Below are positions 13,014-20,630 of a stretch of DNA of 47,475 nt, piece by piece; the first letter of the stretch is position 1; the number at the start of each line of letters is the position of its first letter. A program made the position numbers and the translations under genes. The notes beneath the pieces were generated by a model. It was not told the DNA's origin. It did not search any database and saw only the letters and a program-made list of their open reading frames with translations. Source of the DNA: Paludibacteraceae bacterium (GTDB lineage Bacteria; Bacteroidota; Bacteroidia; Bacteroidales; Paludibacteraceae); assembly GCA_016297215.1 (NCBI GenBank), contig JAEDGZ010000015.1, positions 1 to 47,475 of the forward strand. Reading direction: 5' to 3'.

Positions 13014-14153
13014 ATGAAGATAGTTATCCTTGGCACATCATGGCCCTATCGCGGTGGCGGTATCGCTACCTACAACGAGCGGCTGGCGCGGCAGTTTATG
13101 GCAGAAGGGCACGAGGTGGAGATTCTGACCTTCACGCTCCAGTATCCCGACTTCCTCTTCCCGGGGAAGACGCAGTATTCCGATGAGCCTGCGCCGGCAG
13201 ACCTGAAGATTACTCGTGTGATGAACTCGGTCAATCCCTTCTCGTGGTGGAAGACGGCGCGCCTGCTCCGCCGTATCAAGCCCGACCTGATGGTGGTGAA
13301 GTTTTGGATTCCGCTCATGGCGCCCTGCTTGGGGACTATCTCGCGGTTAGCGCGCAGGCAGGGCATACGCGTGGTGTCGATTCTCGACAACGTGATACCC
13401 CACGAGCCGCATTTCTGGGACAAGTGGCTGATACGCTATTTCGTGCGCAGCATAGACCATTTCGTGGCGATGTCCGATAGCGTGAAGCGCGACTGCGAGC
13501 GCTTCCTGCCGAAGCAAAGTCCCGTGCATGTCTCGCTCTGCCCGCACCCGCTCTACGACAACTTCGGCGAGCCCTTGCCGCAGGCGGAGGCGCAGCGGCA
13601 ACTGGGCTTAGAGAGCGGCTATCGCTACCTGCTTTTCTTTGGTTTCATCCGCGACTACAAGGGGCTTGACCTCCTCATGCGTGCCTACGCCGACCCGCGC
13701 CTGCGAGGGGAGAAGGTACGGCTGCTCGTGGCGGGTGAGTTCTACAATAACGCCGAGCAGTATGCGCGGCTGGAGAAGGAACTCGGCTTAGAGGGGCAAA
13801 TCCTTTGGCATACGCAGTTCATCCCCAACGAGCAGGTGCGCGTCTATTTCTCGGCGGCAGACCTCATCGTGCAGCCGTATAAGTCCGCGACGCAGAGCGG
13901 CGTAACGCAGGTGGCGTACCACTTCTCCAAGCCGATGTTGGTAACCGACGTGGGCGGTCTGGCAGAGATAGTGCCGAACGGGAAGGTGGGGTACGTAACC
14001 CCGGTGGATGCCCACGCTATTGCTGATGCACTGCTGGATTTCTGCCAACGAGACCCGCACTGCTTCGATTCGGGTATCGAGGAAGAGAAACGGAAATACG
14101 CGTGGTCGAACATGACCGCGGCGGTAACTCTTGGGACGGAGGCGGAAAAATAG
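13014..14153 (+). CDS. Glycosyltransferase family 4 (GT-B fold)
   Basis: A 379-residue cytoplasmic glycosyltransferase that probably adds a sugar to a cell-surface glycan; donor and acceptor are unknown. The N-terminal Rossmann half begins MKIVILGTSWPYRGGGIATY with the glycine-rich acceptor-side loop. The C-terminal half has the donor-binding segment FGFIRDYKGLDLLMRAY (about residues 209–225) and QPYKSATQSGVTQVAYHF–KPMLVTDVGGL, matching the GT4 E-x7-E region with Gln/Ser-Gly replacing the usual Glu-Gly. It has its own promoter and stands alone on the plus strand. Sugar transferase and deacetylase genes lie a few kb away on the other strand. Confidence 0.85.
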   Translation: MKIVILGTSWPYRGGGIATYNERLARQFMAEGHEVEILTFTLQYPDFLFPGKTQYSDEPAPADLKITRVMNSVNPFSWWKTARLLRRIKPDLMVVKFWIPLMAPCLGTISRLARRQGIRVVSILDNVIPHEPHFWDKWLIRYFVRSIDHFVAMSDSVKRDCERFLPKQSPVHVSLCPHPLYDNFGEPLPQAEAQRQLGLESGYRYLLFFGFIRDYKGLDLLMRAYADPRLRGEKVRLLVAGEFYNNAEQYARLEKELGLEGQILWHTQFIPNEQVRVYFSAADLIVQPYKSATQSGVTQVAYHFSKPMLVTDVGGLAEIVPNGKVGYVTPVDAHAIADALLDFCQRDPHCFDSGIEEEKRKYAWSNMTAAVTLGTEAEK

Positions 14154-14500
14154 TCTGCATACTTAATCTCTCTAAGCATCCATACACAAATAACGTAAGG
14201 CTGTCTAACAAGTTATGTTAGGCAGCCTCTTGCTAATTAACATAGAGCCTATTTAAGTTTCTGTTGGTGTATTTCTCATTTTTAACCCAGCCACTCCCCA
14301 GCCACTCCCCAGCAGTTCTGCTCGGTATCTGCTCGGTTCCTGGACTTGACTATACTGAGTCAGAACCGAGTCTTCTCCGAGGAAACCTGCTCCCTCGGTG
14401 GCTACACTTCATAGGACTTGTTAGACAGCCCTACGCTGTATAAATATCGTTCTTTACCACTATTAATGGTTAATGAACAGGTATTAACGGATTATCCGTT
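14154..14500. other. 347-bp gene-free spacer
   Basis: Holds an inverted-repeat-bounded element (14194–14435), described separately, and AT-rich sequence before the 3' end of thiL. This is a convergent intergenic region, so termination signals for both neighbours are expected; the hairpin at 14199–14229 is the best candidate. Confidence 0.7.
14194..14435. repeat. 242-bp element bounded by 20-bp inverted repeats
   Basis: The left end 14194–14213 and right end 14416–14435 are inverted copies with 19 of 20 positions matching, core GGCTGTCTAACAAGT. The left end is itself part of a hairpin GGCTGTCTAACA–TGTTAGGCAGCC (14199–14229). Inside are short tandem repeats: CAGCCACTCCCC twice (about 14286–14310) and TCTGCTCGGT twice (about 14317–14338). 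A stand-alone copy of the hairpin lies at 23791–23827. No coding region and no clear target-site duplication are seen. Confidence 0.6.
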
Positions 14501-15571
14501 TTACTCCTGCGTAAACGCGTTCCAGCCTTGGGCGATGATGTTGATTTCCTCGCCGTTGCGACCGATGAGGTGTTTGCCGTATTCGGTTTTGGTGATGTGT
14601 CCGATGATATAGACATCGTCCAGAGGCACCAGTTTCTCATAGTCGGAGAGCGAGCAGGTGAAGAGCAGTTCGTAGTCTTCTCCGCCGTTGAGGGCGCAGG
14701 TAACGATGTTAAGGTTCATCTCCTCGGCGAGCGCAGCCGCTTGATAATCAATAGGTAACTTGTCTTCATACACCGCGCAACCGACATTCGACTGCGAGCA
14801 GATATGCAGCAGTTCGCTGCTCAGTCCGTCCGACACATCCATCATCGCCGTGGGCTTGATACCCGCCTTGCGCAGTTTGGCGATGATGTCGCGTCGCGCC
14901 TCGGGTTTCAGTTGCCGCTCCAGCAGGTACTCTTTGCCCTCGAAGACCGCTTCGCTGACCGACCGCTCTGCTGTCTGACCGCTCTGCTGTCCGACCGCTT
15001 TGCTGTCCGACTGTGCCCAGGCTTGGCGTTCGCGCTCGAGGAGGAGGAGCCCCATGTAGGCGGTGCCGAGGTTGCCCGTAACGCAGATGAGGTCGTTCTC
15101 CTTGGCGCCGTTGCGATAGACTATCTCGTCCGCCTTGGCGATTCCGAGGCAGGTGATGGAGATGGTCAGTCCCGTCATAGAGGCGCAGGTGTCGCCGCCG
15201 ACCAAGTCCACGCCGTAGCGCTCGCAGGCGAGGCGGATACCGCTGTATAGTTCCTCCACCTGCTCTATGGAGAAGCGTTGGCTGAGCCCCAGCGAGACGG
15301 TTATCTGCGTGGGGGTGCCGTTCATGGCGTAGATGTCCGAGAAATTGACCACCGCTGCCTTGTAGCCGAGGTGCTTGAGGGGGACGTACTCCAAGTTGAA
15401 ATGGATACCCTCGAGGAGCATGTCGGTAGTCATAAGCACTTGGTTATCACCGAAGTTCATCACGGCAGCGTCGTCGCCGACACCTCTTAGGGTGGAGGGT
15501 TGCTGCTGCGGGAGTTTGTCTGTGAGCCGGCGGATAAGCCCGAACTCACCCAAAGAAGAAATCTGAGTCAT
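14501..15571 (-). CDS. thiL: Thiamine-monophosphate kinase ThiL
   Basis: Phosphorylates thiamine monophosphate to the cofactor thiamine diphosphate. The protein (356 residues) starts with ISSLGEFGLIRRL, and has the nucleotide-binding GVGDDAAV (about residues 30–37), the Asp-rich TTDMLLEGIHF, GGDTCASM and the C-terminal MMDVSDGLSSEL and NGGEDYELLF motifs of the family. An unusual Ser/Gln-rich stretch (about residues 188–206) is encoded by three copies of a 16-nt tandem repeat at 14956–15008. It lies in the middle linker where family members vary, so activity is probably kept. It is the last gene of the minus-strand run beginning at about 22.7 kb. Confidence 0.95.
   Translation of the reverse strand: MTQISSLGEFGLIRRLTDKLPQQQPSTLRGVGDDAAVMNFGDNQVLMTTDMLLEGIHFNLEYVPLKHLGYKAAVVNFSDIYAMNGTPTQITVSLGLSQRFSIEQVEELYSGIRLACERYGVDLVGGDTCASMTGLTISITCLGIAKADEIVYRNGAKENDLICVTGNLGTAYMGLLLLERERQAWAQSDSKAVGQQSGQTAERSVSEAVFEGKEYLLERQLKPEARRDIIAKLRKAGIKPTAMMDVSDGLSSELLHICSQSNVGCAVYEDKLPIDYQAAALAEEMNLNIVTCALNGGEDYELLFTCSLSDYEKLVPLDDVYIIGHITKTEYGKHLIGRNGEEINIIAQGWNAFTQE
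14956..15008. repeat. 16-nt tandem repeat inside thiL
   Basis: Three copies of GACCGCTCTGCTGTCC (with T/C changes) plus a partial unit. Three units equal 48 nt, so the reading frame is kept. A related single unit with GACCG…ACTGTCC lies at 21434–21466 between the aminotransferase and deacetylase genes. Confidence 0.8.
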
Positions 15572-15578
15572 ATTTTTA

Positions 15579-15718
15579 GGATAAAGGACGAAGGATAAAG
15601 GATGAAAGACAAATTAGTTTAGTATCTGGTTTGCTCTGACAGGATTTATCTACTATAGCCGAAATTAATGAATAATTACACGGCAATTATATGTTAGAAA
15701 AAACGCCCAATTATATGT
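15579..15718. repeat. Spacer with GGATAAA heptamers and AATTATATGTTA repeats
   Basis: Just upstream of thiL (15579–15610) lie GGATAAA, GGACGAA, GGATAAA and GGATGAA units, one arm of the element family seen complete at 36.9, 39.5, 42.7, 43.9, 45.7 and 46.4 kb. It is followed by two AATTATATGTT units (about 15683–15718), also part of the repeat pair at 23.98 and 41.12 kb. No second arm is seen here. Confidence 0.7.
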
Positions 15719-16381
15719 TCATCGGATGCCTCCGTCCACCATCTCGACTACGCGGTCGGCGATGGAGGTGAGGTCTTTGTCGTGGGTAACGATGATGATG
15801 GTCTGTTGGTACTGTTCGCGCAGGTGGAGGAGCAGTCGGTTCAGTTCCCGCTTGTTGGCTTCGTCGAGGCTGCCCGTTGGTTCGTCGGCGAGGATGACCG
15901 AGGGGGACATCATCAGTGCCCGCGCTGCCGCCACACGCTGCTTCTCGCCGCCGGAGAGGGCGTTGGGCTTGTGGTGCAGGCGCTCGCGCAGCCCGAGGTC
16001 GGTCAGCAACTGCTCCGCGCGCCGGCTGCTCTCTTTGCGCGACTCGCCGGCGATGAGGGCGGGCATCATCACGTTCTCCAGCGCGGTGAACTCCGGCAGC
16101 AGTTGGTGGAACTGGAAGATGAACCCGATATGTCGGTTGCGGAAGGTAGCAAGGTCTTTCTCGCCGAGGCGGAAGACGTCTTCCCCGTTGATGAAGACCT
16201 GCCCGCTCGTGGGACGGTCGAGGGTGCCGAGGATTTGCAGGAGCGTGGTCTTACCAGCGCCGCTCTTGCCGATGATAGCTAGTATCTCGCCCTGCTGCAC
16301 GCTGAGGTTCACACCTTTCAACACCTCGAGCGTGCCGAAGGATTTGTGCAGGTCTTTTGCTTTAATGAGTGGAGTGGTCAT
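15719..16381 (-). CDS. lolD: ABC transporter ATPase, LolD type
   Basis: A 220-residue ATPase likely to power lipoprotein release from the inner membrane (LolCDE) or a related MacB-type export system. Visible are Walker A GKSGAGKTT, the Q-loop area FIFQFHQLLPEFTALENVMMP characteristic of the LolD/MacB/FtsE subfamily, signature LSGGEKQRVAAARAL, Walker B VILADEPTGSLD and switch His in IIVTHD. Its start overlaps the end of the S41 peptidase gene by 20 bp, indicating coupled translation. No permease partner (LolC/E) is adjacent, so the exact substrate is inferred from the subfamily only. Confidence 0.85.
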   Translation of the reverse strand: MTTPLIKAKDLHKSFGTLEVLKGVNLSVQQGEILAIIGKSGAGKTTLLQILGTLDRPTSGQVFINGEDVFRLGEKDLATFRNRHIGFIFQFHQLLPEFTALENVMMPALIAGESRKESSRRAEQLLTDLGLRERLHHKPNALSGGEKQRVAAARALMMSPSVILADEPTGSLDEANKRELNRLLLHLREQYQQTIIIVTHDKDLTSIADRVVEMVDGGIR

Positions 16382-17489
16382 AGGCTTGGTTGATAATCTG
16401 TATTGCGTGTTCGATGAGGTTGTCTTGGGTGGGGTTGGGGTTGGGGTGGAGGGAGTCGAGGATGTGGGGCGGGATGCCTTCCTCTATGGAGATGCCGTCG
16501 GCGTCGCACATCCTGACGCTGGAGAAACGCACTATCCAGCCGTTGGGCAGTTCGTAACTCATCGGCATGCCGCCTCCTCCGCCGCTCACGCCGCCGAGCA
16601 GGAGGACGTTGGGCATATAGCGCATGGCGTTGATGAACGAGTTGGTGGCGGAATAGGAGTGTCGGTCTTGGAGCACGACGGTGGGGCGGAGCCATTTGTT
16701 GCCCATGTCCGCGGTGCGGACGTAGAGCGGTTCGGGTTCTGAGTAGTCGTTGTGTCCTGTGCCGCGCTTGTGCTGCCAGTAGCCGACGAGCGTGTCGTGG
16801 TCAGTGAAGGTGGCGGCGAGGCGGTAGGCGTACTCCAATGAGCCGCCGCCGTTATGCCGCAGGTCGAGGATAAGCCCGCGGCAGTCCTTGAAAGAGGAGA
16901 GGATATAGTAGAGGTTTGCCGCACTGAAAGAGGATTGGAAGGAGCCGTAGTAGATGTAGCCGATGCTGTCGTCGGCAAGGGTGGTGTAGTACATGCCGCC
17001 CACGTAGCGGGCGTTGGCAAGGTACTGGCGATGGAGGTCGGCGTCGTAGCAGACGGGGTAGCCCCGATACCATGTGCTGCTTGCCGATACGTCGAAGGGC
17101 GTGTAGAGGTTCACGTGCCCGTCGCGGAGGGTGTCGAGCATCTCCGCCATGAGGTCGAAGAGCAGGAAGTGGGCGTCCTCGGCTTCGGGGTCGATGGCTT
17201 CTGCGCGGGCGATATACGGTGCGCGGACAGCGTCCCAGTCGATGCCTTTCTCCTCGACGAAGCAGTACTTCTCGTCGATAATCTGCCACAGCGCCGCCAT
17301 GTTGCCCGCGGGGGTGTTCTCCTGTATGTCGAAGGGGCGGGTGCAGCCGAGGGAGCCAAGAAGCAAGAACCAAGAACCAAGAGCCGGGAACCAGAACTTT
17401 TGGAACCAAGAACCAAGAGCCAGGAACCAGGAACCAAGACGGGTTAGCCTCGGGTGGTCAAGTTGGATGTATCTTTTTCCTTTGTTCAT
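16362..17489 (-). CDS. S41 family peptidase lipoprotein with repeat-encoded signal peptide
   Basis: A 375-residue exported protein. The S41 (C-terminal processing peptidase-like) core shows the N-terminal helical region (AALWQIIDEKYCFVEE), DGHVNLYT, GLILDLRHNGGGS, and the catalytic-serine region HSYSATNSFINAM. The leader is remarkable: residues 18–48 read as near-repeats of LGSWFLA and end in the lipobox LGSLGC with Cys49 as the lipidated residue. The coding DNA (17351–17442) is a tandem heptamer array (CTTGGTT and variants), of the same type that lies between genes elsewhere. No other Met occurs before Cys49, so initiation at ATG 17489 (MNKGKR) fits, giving a basic n-region. The 3' end overlaps lolD. 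Confidence 0.8.
   Translation of the reverse strand: MNKGKRYIQLDHPRLTRLGSWFLALGSWFQKFWFPALGSWFLLLGSLGCTRPFDIQENTPAGNMAALWQIIDEKYCFVEEKGIDWDAVRAPYIARAEAIDPEAEDAHFLLFDLMAEMLDTLRDGHVNLYTPFDVSASSTWYRGYPVCYDADLHRQYLANARYVGGMYYTTLADDSIGYIYYGSFQSSFSAANLYYILSSFKDCRGLILDLRHNGGGSLEYAYRLAATFTDHDTLVGYWQHKRGTGHNDYSEPEPLYVRTADMGNKWLRPTVVLQDRHSYSATNSFINAMRYMPNVLLLGGVSGGGGGMPMSYELPNGWIVRFSSVRMCDADGISIEEGIPPHILDSLHPNPNPTQDNLIEHAIQIINQAYDHSTH
17351..17442. repeat. Heptamer array (CTTGGTT) within S41 leader
   Basis: Read on the minus strand the units are CTTGGTT, CCTGGTT, CCTGGCT, CTTGGTT, CTTGGTT, a short interruption, then CTGGTTC, CTTGGTT, CTTGGTT, CTTGCTT, CTTGGCT. Period is 7 nt, so the encoded peptide repeats every seven residues. 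The same family recurs at 18346–18486. Confidence 0.9.
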
Positions 17490-17510
17490 AGTCCCTTTTG
17501 TCAGAGGTTT

Positions 17511-17543
17511 ATCCTACGTATATCCTACGTATATCCTACGTGA
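17511..17543. repeat. 11-nt tandem repeat ATCCTACGTAT, three copies
   Basis: Two perfect units and one ending in GA, in the 74-bp spacer upstream of the S41 peptidase ATG. This is a likely slippage-prone tract in the leader region. Confidence 0.85.
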
Positions 17544-17563
17544 TAGTCAGCGTATGCACACGT

Positions 17564-18475
17564 TTACCGTATGTTGGCTACGCCGTATCGGAAGCAGGTG
17601 CCGAGGACGAGGGCGACTTGTTCGCGGGAGAACGCCATCTGCCGCTTGCCGTATTCGAGGTATTCGTGGCGTATGCCGAGTCGCCATGTGGAGCGTCGGC
17701 AGACGATGTCGAGCGTGAGTTCGTGGGTGAGGTAGCGCCTGTTCCACATGCCTGCGCAGCGCAGGTCGCCCGGGACGCCCTCTGTGAGTTCGTAGTACGA
17801 CTGCCAGTATTCGGGCATGAAGTCGATGCCGATGAGGTTCGCGCGGAGGATGTAGGAGAGGCGGTAGGCGGTGCGTGGCGCGGTGAAGGTGTAGCGTATG
17901 CCTGCGAGGGCTTGGAGTTCGACGGCGGCGTCCATGGAGTAGGGCTTGTTGACATTGCTCAGAATCATGCGCGGCGCCCATTCGGCAGCGAGGTAGGGAC
18001 CCAAGAAGAGGTGCAGGCGGTGCTGCTCGCGGCGGGCGAAGCGGAAGTGCCATTGGTAGGCGGCACCCCAGCCGGCTTCGATGTCGAGGGCGTAGATACG
18101 GTTGGTGTAGCGCGGGTTGGTGAGCCAGCCGAAGGTGAGGTCTGCCCTGCCCACGTGGAGCCACTGCGGCGCACGGCGGAAGGTCTGCCACCACTCGTTG
18201 CCGATACCCACCTCCATGCCGTCGTAGAGCAGGGGGCTGAGGTACTGGTCTTGCTGCCACATGCCGCCGAAACGCAGCGTCAGCACGTCCTCGTGGGGAT
18301 AGATATTCGTTGTGTCGGCGGCCTTCGCCATTGACACAACGGAGCATAGAACCAAGAGCAAGGAACAAAGACGGAGTTTGGAACCAAGAGCAAGGAACAA
18401 GGAACAAGGAGCAAAGACCAAATGGGTCTTGTGCTGTCGAAGGCAATAAGTCTTGGTTCTTTGTTCTGGGTTCAT
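17564..18475 (-). CDS. Outer-membrane-like protein, Bacteroidota-specific family
   Basis: A 303-residue exported protein of a family I do not recognise firmly (it may be DUF3316-like). After a signal peptide with cleavage predicted at SMAKA/ADTTN (residues 48–54), the mature part is rich in alternating aromatic residues (FGGMWQQDQYLSP, EWWQTFRR, LDIEAGWGAAYQWHFRF), ending in LVLGTCFRYGVANIR, which suggests a beta-barrel. Nearly all of residues 1–44, including the hydrophobic core of the leader, are encoded by a heptamer-repeat element (18346–18486). The ATG lies in the inverted right arm of that element; the true start could be internal. The gene lies 12 bp after the acetyltransferase gene. 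Confidence 0.6.
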   Translation of the reverse strand: MNPEQRTKTYCLRQHKTHLVFAPCSLFLALGSKLRLCSLLLVLCSVVSMAKAADTTNIYPHEDVLTLRFGGMWQQDQYLSPLLYDGMEVGIGNEWWQTFRRAPQWLHVGRADLTFGWLTNPRYTNRIYALDIEAGWGAAYQWHFRFARREQHRLHLFLGPYLAAEWAPRMILSNVNKPYSMDAAVELQALAGIRYTFTAPRTAYRLSYILRANLIGIDFMPEYWQSYYELTEGVPGDLRCAGMWNRRYLTHELTLDIVCRRSTWRLGIRHEYLEYGKRQMAFSREQVALVLGTCFRYGVANIR

Positions 18476-18486
18476 GGTTCTTACGT
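18346..18486. repeat. Inverted-arm heptamer element (GGAACAA family) overlapping gene start
   Basis: The left arm (18350–18421) repeats AACCAAG, AGCAAGG, AACAAGG and similar units; the right arm (18451–18486) carries the inverse CTTGGTTC, TTTGTTC, TGGGTTC, ATGGTTC. A 25–30-nt centre separates the arms. It covers the whole spacer between the acetyltransferase and the outer-membrane-like gene and the first 44 codons of the latter. Confidence 0.85.
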
Positions 18487-18487
18487 C

Positions 18488-19042
18488 TTATATCCTCTTC
18501 ACTACTCGGGCGGGGTTGCCTACGGCGATGCTGTTGTCGGGGATGTCGTGCACCACCACGGAGCCGGCTCCGATGGTGCAGTTGTTGCCTATGCTAACGC
18601 CCGGGAGGATGGTTACGGAGCCGCCAATCCAGCAGTTGTCGCCTATGCGGACGGGCTTCGCCCACTCCATGCGGGTGTTGCGCTCGGTGGGGTCGGTGCT
18701 GTGGCAGGCGGTGTAGATGGAGACGTTTGGTCCGATAAAAGCATCGTCGCCGATGGTTACGGGCGCTTCGTCCAGCACGGTGAAGTGGAAATTGGCGAAG
18801 AAACGCTTGCCGACGCGGATGTGCTTGCCGTAGTCGCAGAAGAAAGGCTGGTTGATGAAGACATGCTCGTCGCAGTCGCCGAGGATTTGTTGCAACATCT
18901 CTCGCCGCGCGTCGAGGTCAGTGGGGCGGAGGTTGTTGTACTGCTGCACAAGGTCTTTGCACTCGTTCAACTCTTTGATAATCACGGGGTCGCAGGCATA
19001 ATAGACTTCGCCTGCCAACATTTTCTCTTTCTCTGTTTTCAT
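18488..19042 (-). CDS. Sugar O-acetyltransferase, hexapeptide-repeat (Maa/LacA type)
   Basis: A 184-residue acetyl-CoA-dependent acetyltransferase acting on a hydroxyl of a sugar. The N-terminal maltose-acetyltransferase cap (KEKMLAGEVYYACDPVI) precedes a left-handed beta-helix with hexapeptide units (VTIGDDAFIGPNVSI, VRIGDNCWIGGSVTI, VSIGNNCTIGAGSVV) and the catalytic His in TACHSTDP (about residue 113). It ends in the usual GNPARVVKRI. It sits 23 bp downstream of the sugar transferase gene, so it may modify the same surface polysaccharide, although Maa/LacA enzymes also acetylate free sugars. Confidence 0.9.
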   Translation of the reverse strand: MKTEKEKMLAGEVYYACDPVIIKELNECKDLVQQYNNLRPTDLDARREMLQQILGDCDEHVFINQPFFCDYGKHIRVGKRFFANFHFTVLDEAPVTIGDDAFIGPNVSIYTACHSTDPTERNTRMEWAKPVRIGDNCWIGGSVTILPGVSIGNNCTIGAGSVVVHDIPDNSIAVGNPARVVKRI

Positions 19043-19065
19043 AGGCAGATTGCTATTATATAGGG

Positions 19066-20601
19066 CTATGCCGAGTGCATACCTTTGAAGAGGATGGAGC
19101 GGATGGTGAGGAAGAAATAGCGGATGTCGGTGCGGACGGGGTGCTGCAAGTAGGCGTCCAAGTATTTCTCCTCGCTGGCGAAGAGTTCGTCAAACGTCTT
19201 CGGATGGTCGATGTAGAACGGCGGAATCAGCCCGGGTTTGCACCGCGTGCGTTTCTCTTGCAGCGCGGGCGGGTAGGTCTCAAACATCGTCTTGGACAGC
19301 GGACGCACGCCCACCAACTTCACGTCCCCGCGCAGCCAGTTGAGGAGCATGGGCAACTCATCCAGCCAATACTTGCGCATGAACCGACCCCACGTGGTAA
19401 TCCGCCAATCGTCATTGCTCTTGTCGGCGATGTCCATGCCCCCGCGCTGGTCGAACACGTATTTCTGGATATACTCCGCATAGGGGTGCATGGTGCGGAA
19501 CTTATAGATATAGATGTAGTGGAGCGTCAGGGGTTGCGCGTTGACGGGGCTGACGGACAGGTCTCTTTTCCCCACGCGACGCAACTTAATCAACGGTCCG
19601 TACACTTTCATCTGCTCCTGTGGGTAGGGTTGCGAGTGGCGGTGGGCAAAGATATACTCGATATGCCCCATCGTAACGCACTCGTCCACCTCGAAGCCGC
19701 AGTAGTAGAGCCGCCCATAGACCTCCGTCTTGGAGAGCATGCGCTTGCGTCCCTTGGTGATGTCGTAGTAGAGCCGCGAGGTGAAGAGCAGGCGTGGTAA
19801 GATGCGCTTCCAGAAGAAATAGCAGGTATAGACCAGCCAGTTCAGCGGCTTCGGATAGCGGCGGAGCATCTTTTGCTTGACGTACTCTTGCGGGCGATAG
19901 CAGCACACGTAGCGCCCTTCGTCGGGCAGTTTCTGATTGACGATACAGAAGCGTCGGTTGATACCCTTCGCATCGTTCAAAAGCGTCAGATCTATAATCG
20001 TGTTATATTGATAGTCAGGTAGTTGCATTAGACTGAATCGGTCTCTGTTGGCAACAATCTTCGTCTGTCGGTTGTTGAGCCGCGCCTTCTCTACCAGCAG
20101 TTGATAGTCCTCCTCGGTGGTGATGGAGAGCACCGATTGGTGGATAGTCTCCTTCGATATCTCCGACCGCTCCTCGTCGGGGCGCGTAACGCGGGCACCT
20201 GCCCGCTGCTCTATCTGCATGGCAGGCACGGTCATGTTCGTTGCGTACTTCCAGTAGTGCTCCGTGAGAATCACCAGCAGGTCGCATACCGCCACCACAG
20301 AGACCACCCACACGCCGGGCGTGGTGGAGAACGGAGTGAAAATCAGCGGGAAGAGGAAATAGTTCGCCAGCAGGAGCAGGGTAGTGGTGCCTGCCAGCGA
20401 GAGCAATGCCTGCCAGACTGCCGTGATTTTGTACGAACGATAGAGCCGCGTGGTAAATGCCACCAAGAGCCACAACCCCATCAGCACCACCAAAGGCAAC
20501 AGATAGCCCCAGATGTTGTCTTTGTTGGCAGCCACACGCCAAACCAAGCAAATCACGGCTGCCGCTATCCACAAGAAAATATCCAAAATAAATCGCTTCA
20601 C
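19066..20601 (-). CDS. Polyprenyl-phosphate sugar-1-phosphate transferase (WbaP/WcaJ type)
   Basis: Starts a surface polysaccharide by moving a sugar-1-phosphate onto undecaprenyl phosphate at the inner membrane. The 511-residue protein has about four N-terminal membrane helices (first at residues 4–22), a central soluble region, and a C-terminal bacterial sugar transferase domain with IYKFRTMHPYAEYIQK, WGRFMRKYWLDELPMLLNWL and GDVKLVGVRPLSK, the family's catalytic motifs. The centre (about residues 140–270) lacks a recognisable CoA-binding pattern. It lies between deacetylase and acetyltransferase genes at 23–29-bp spacings, suggesting an operon, but no polymerase or flippase is nearby. The sugar is unknown. 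Confidence 0.85.
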   Translation of the reverse strand: MKRFILDIFLWIAAAVICLVWRVAANKDNIWGYLLPLVVLMGLWLLVAFTTRLYRSYKITAVWQALLSLAGTTTLLLLANYFLFPLIFTPFSTTPGVWVVSVVAVCDLLVILTEHYWKYATNMTVPAMQIEQRAGARVTRPDEERSEISKETIHQSVLSITTEEDYQLLVEKARLNNRQTKIVANRDRFSLMQLPDYQYNTIIDLTLLNDAKGINRRFCIVNQKLPDEGRYVCCYRPQEYVKQKMLRRYPKPLNWLVYTCYFFWKRILPRLLFTSRLYYDITKGRKRMLSKTEVYGRLYYCGFEVDECVTMGHIEYIFAHRHSQPYPQEQMKVYGPLIKLRRVGKRDLSVSPVNAQPLTLHYIYIYKFRTMHPYAEYIQKYVFDQRGGMDIADKSNDDWRITTWGRFMRKYWLDELPMLLNWLRGDVKLVGVRPLSKTMFETYPPALQEKRTRCKPGLIPPFYIDHPKTFDELFASEEKYLDAYLQHPVRTDIRYFFLTIRSILFKGMHSA

Positions 20602-20630
20602 AATCAGTCTGTTTCACCATCGGCGCAGGC

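Noticed and set aside
17547..18446. A 299-codon minus-strand frame overlapping the outer-membrane-like gene
   Set aside because: It is Pro/Arg/His-rich with no domain and is out of frame with the protein that has a signal peptide and a barrel-like pattern.
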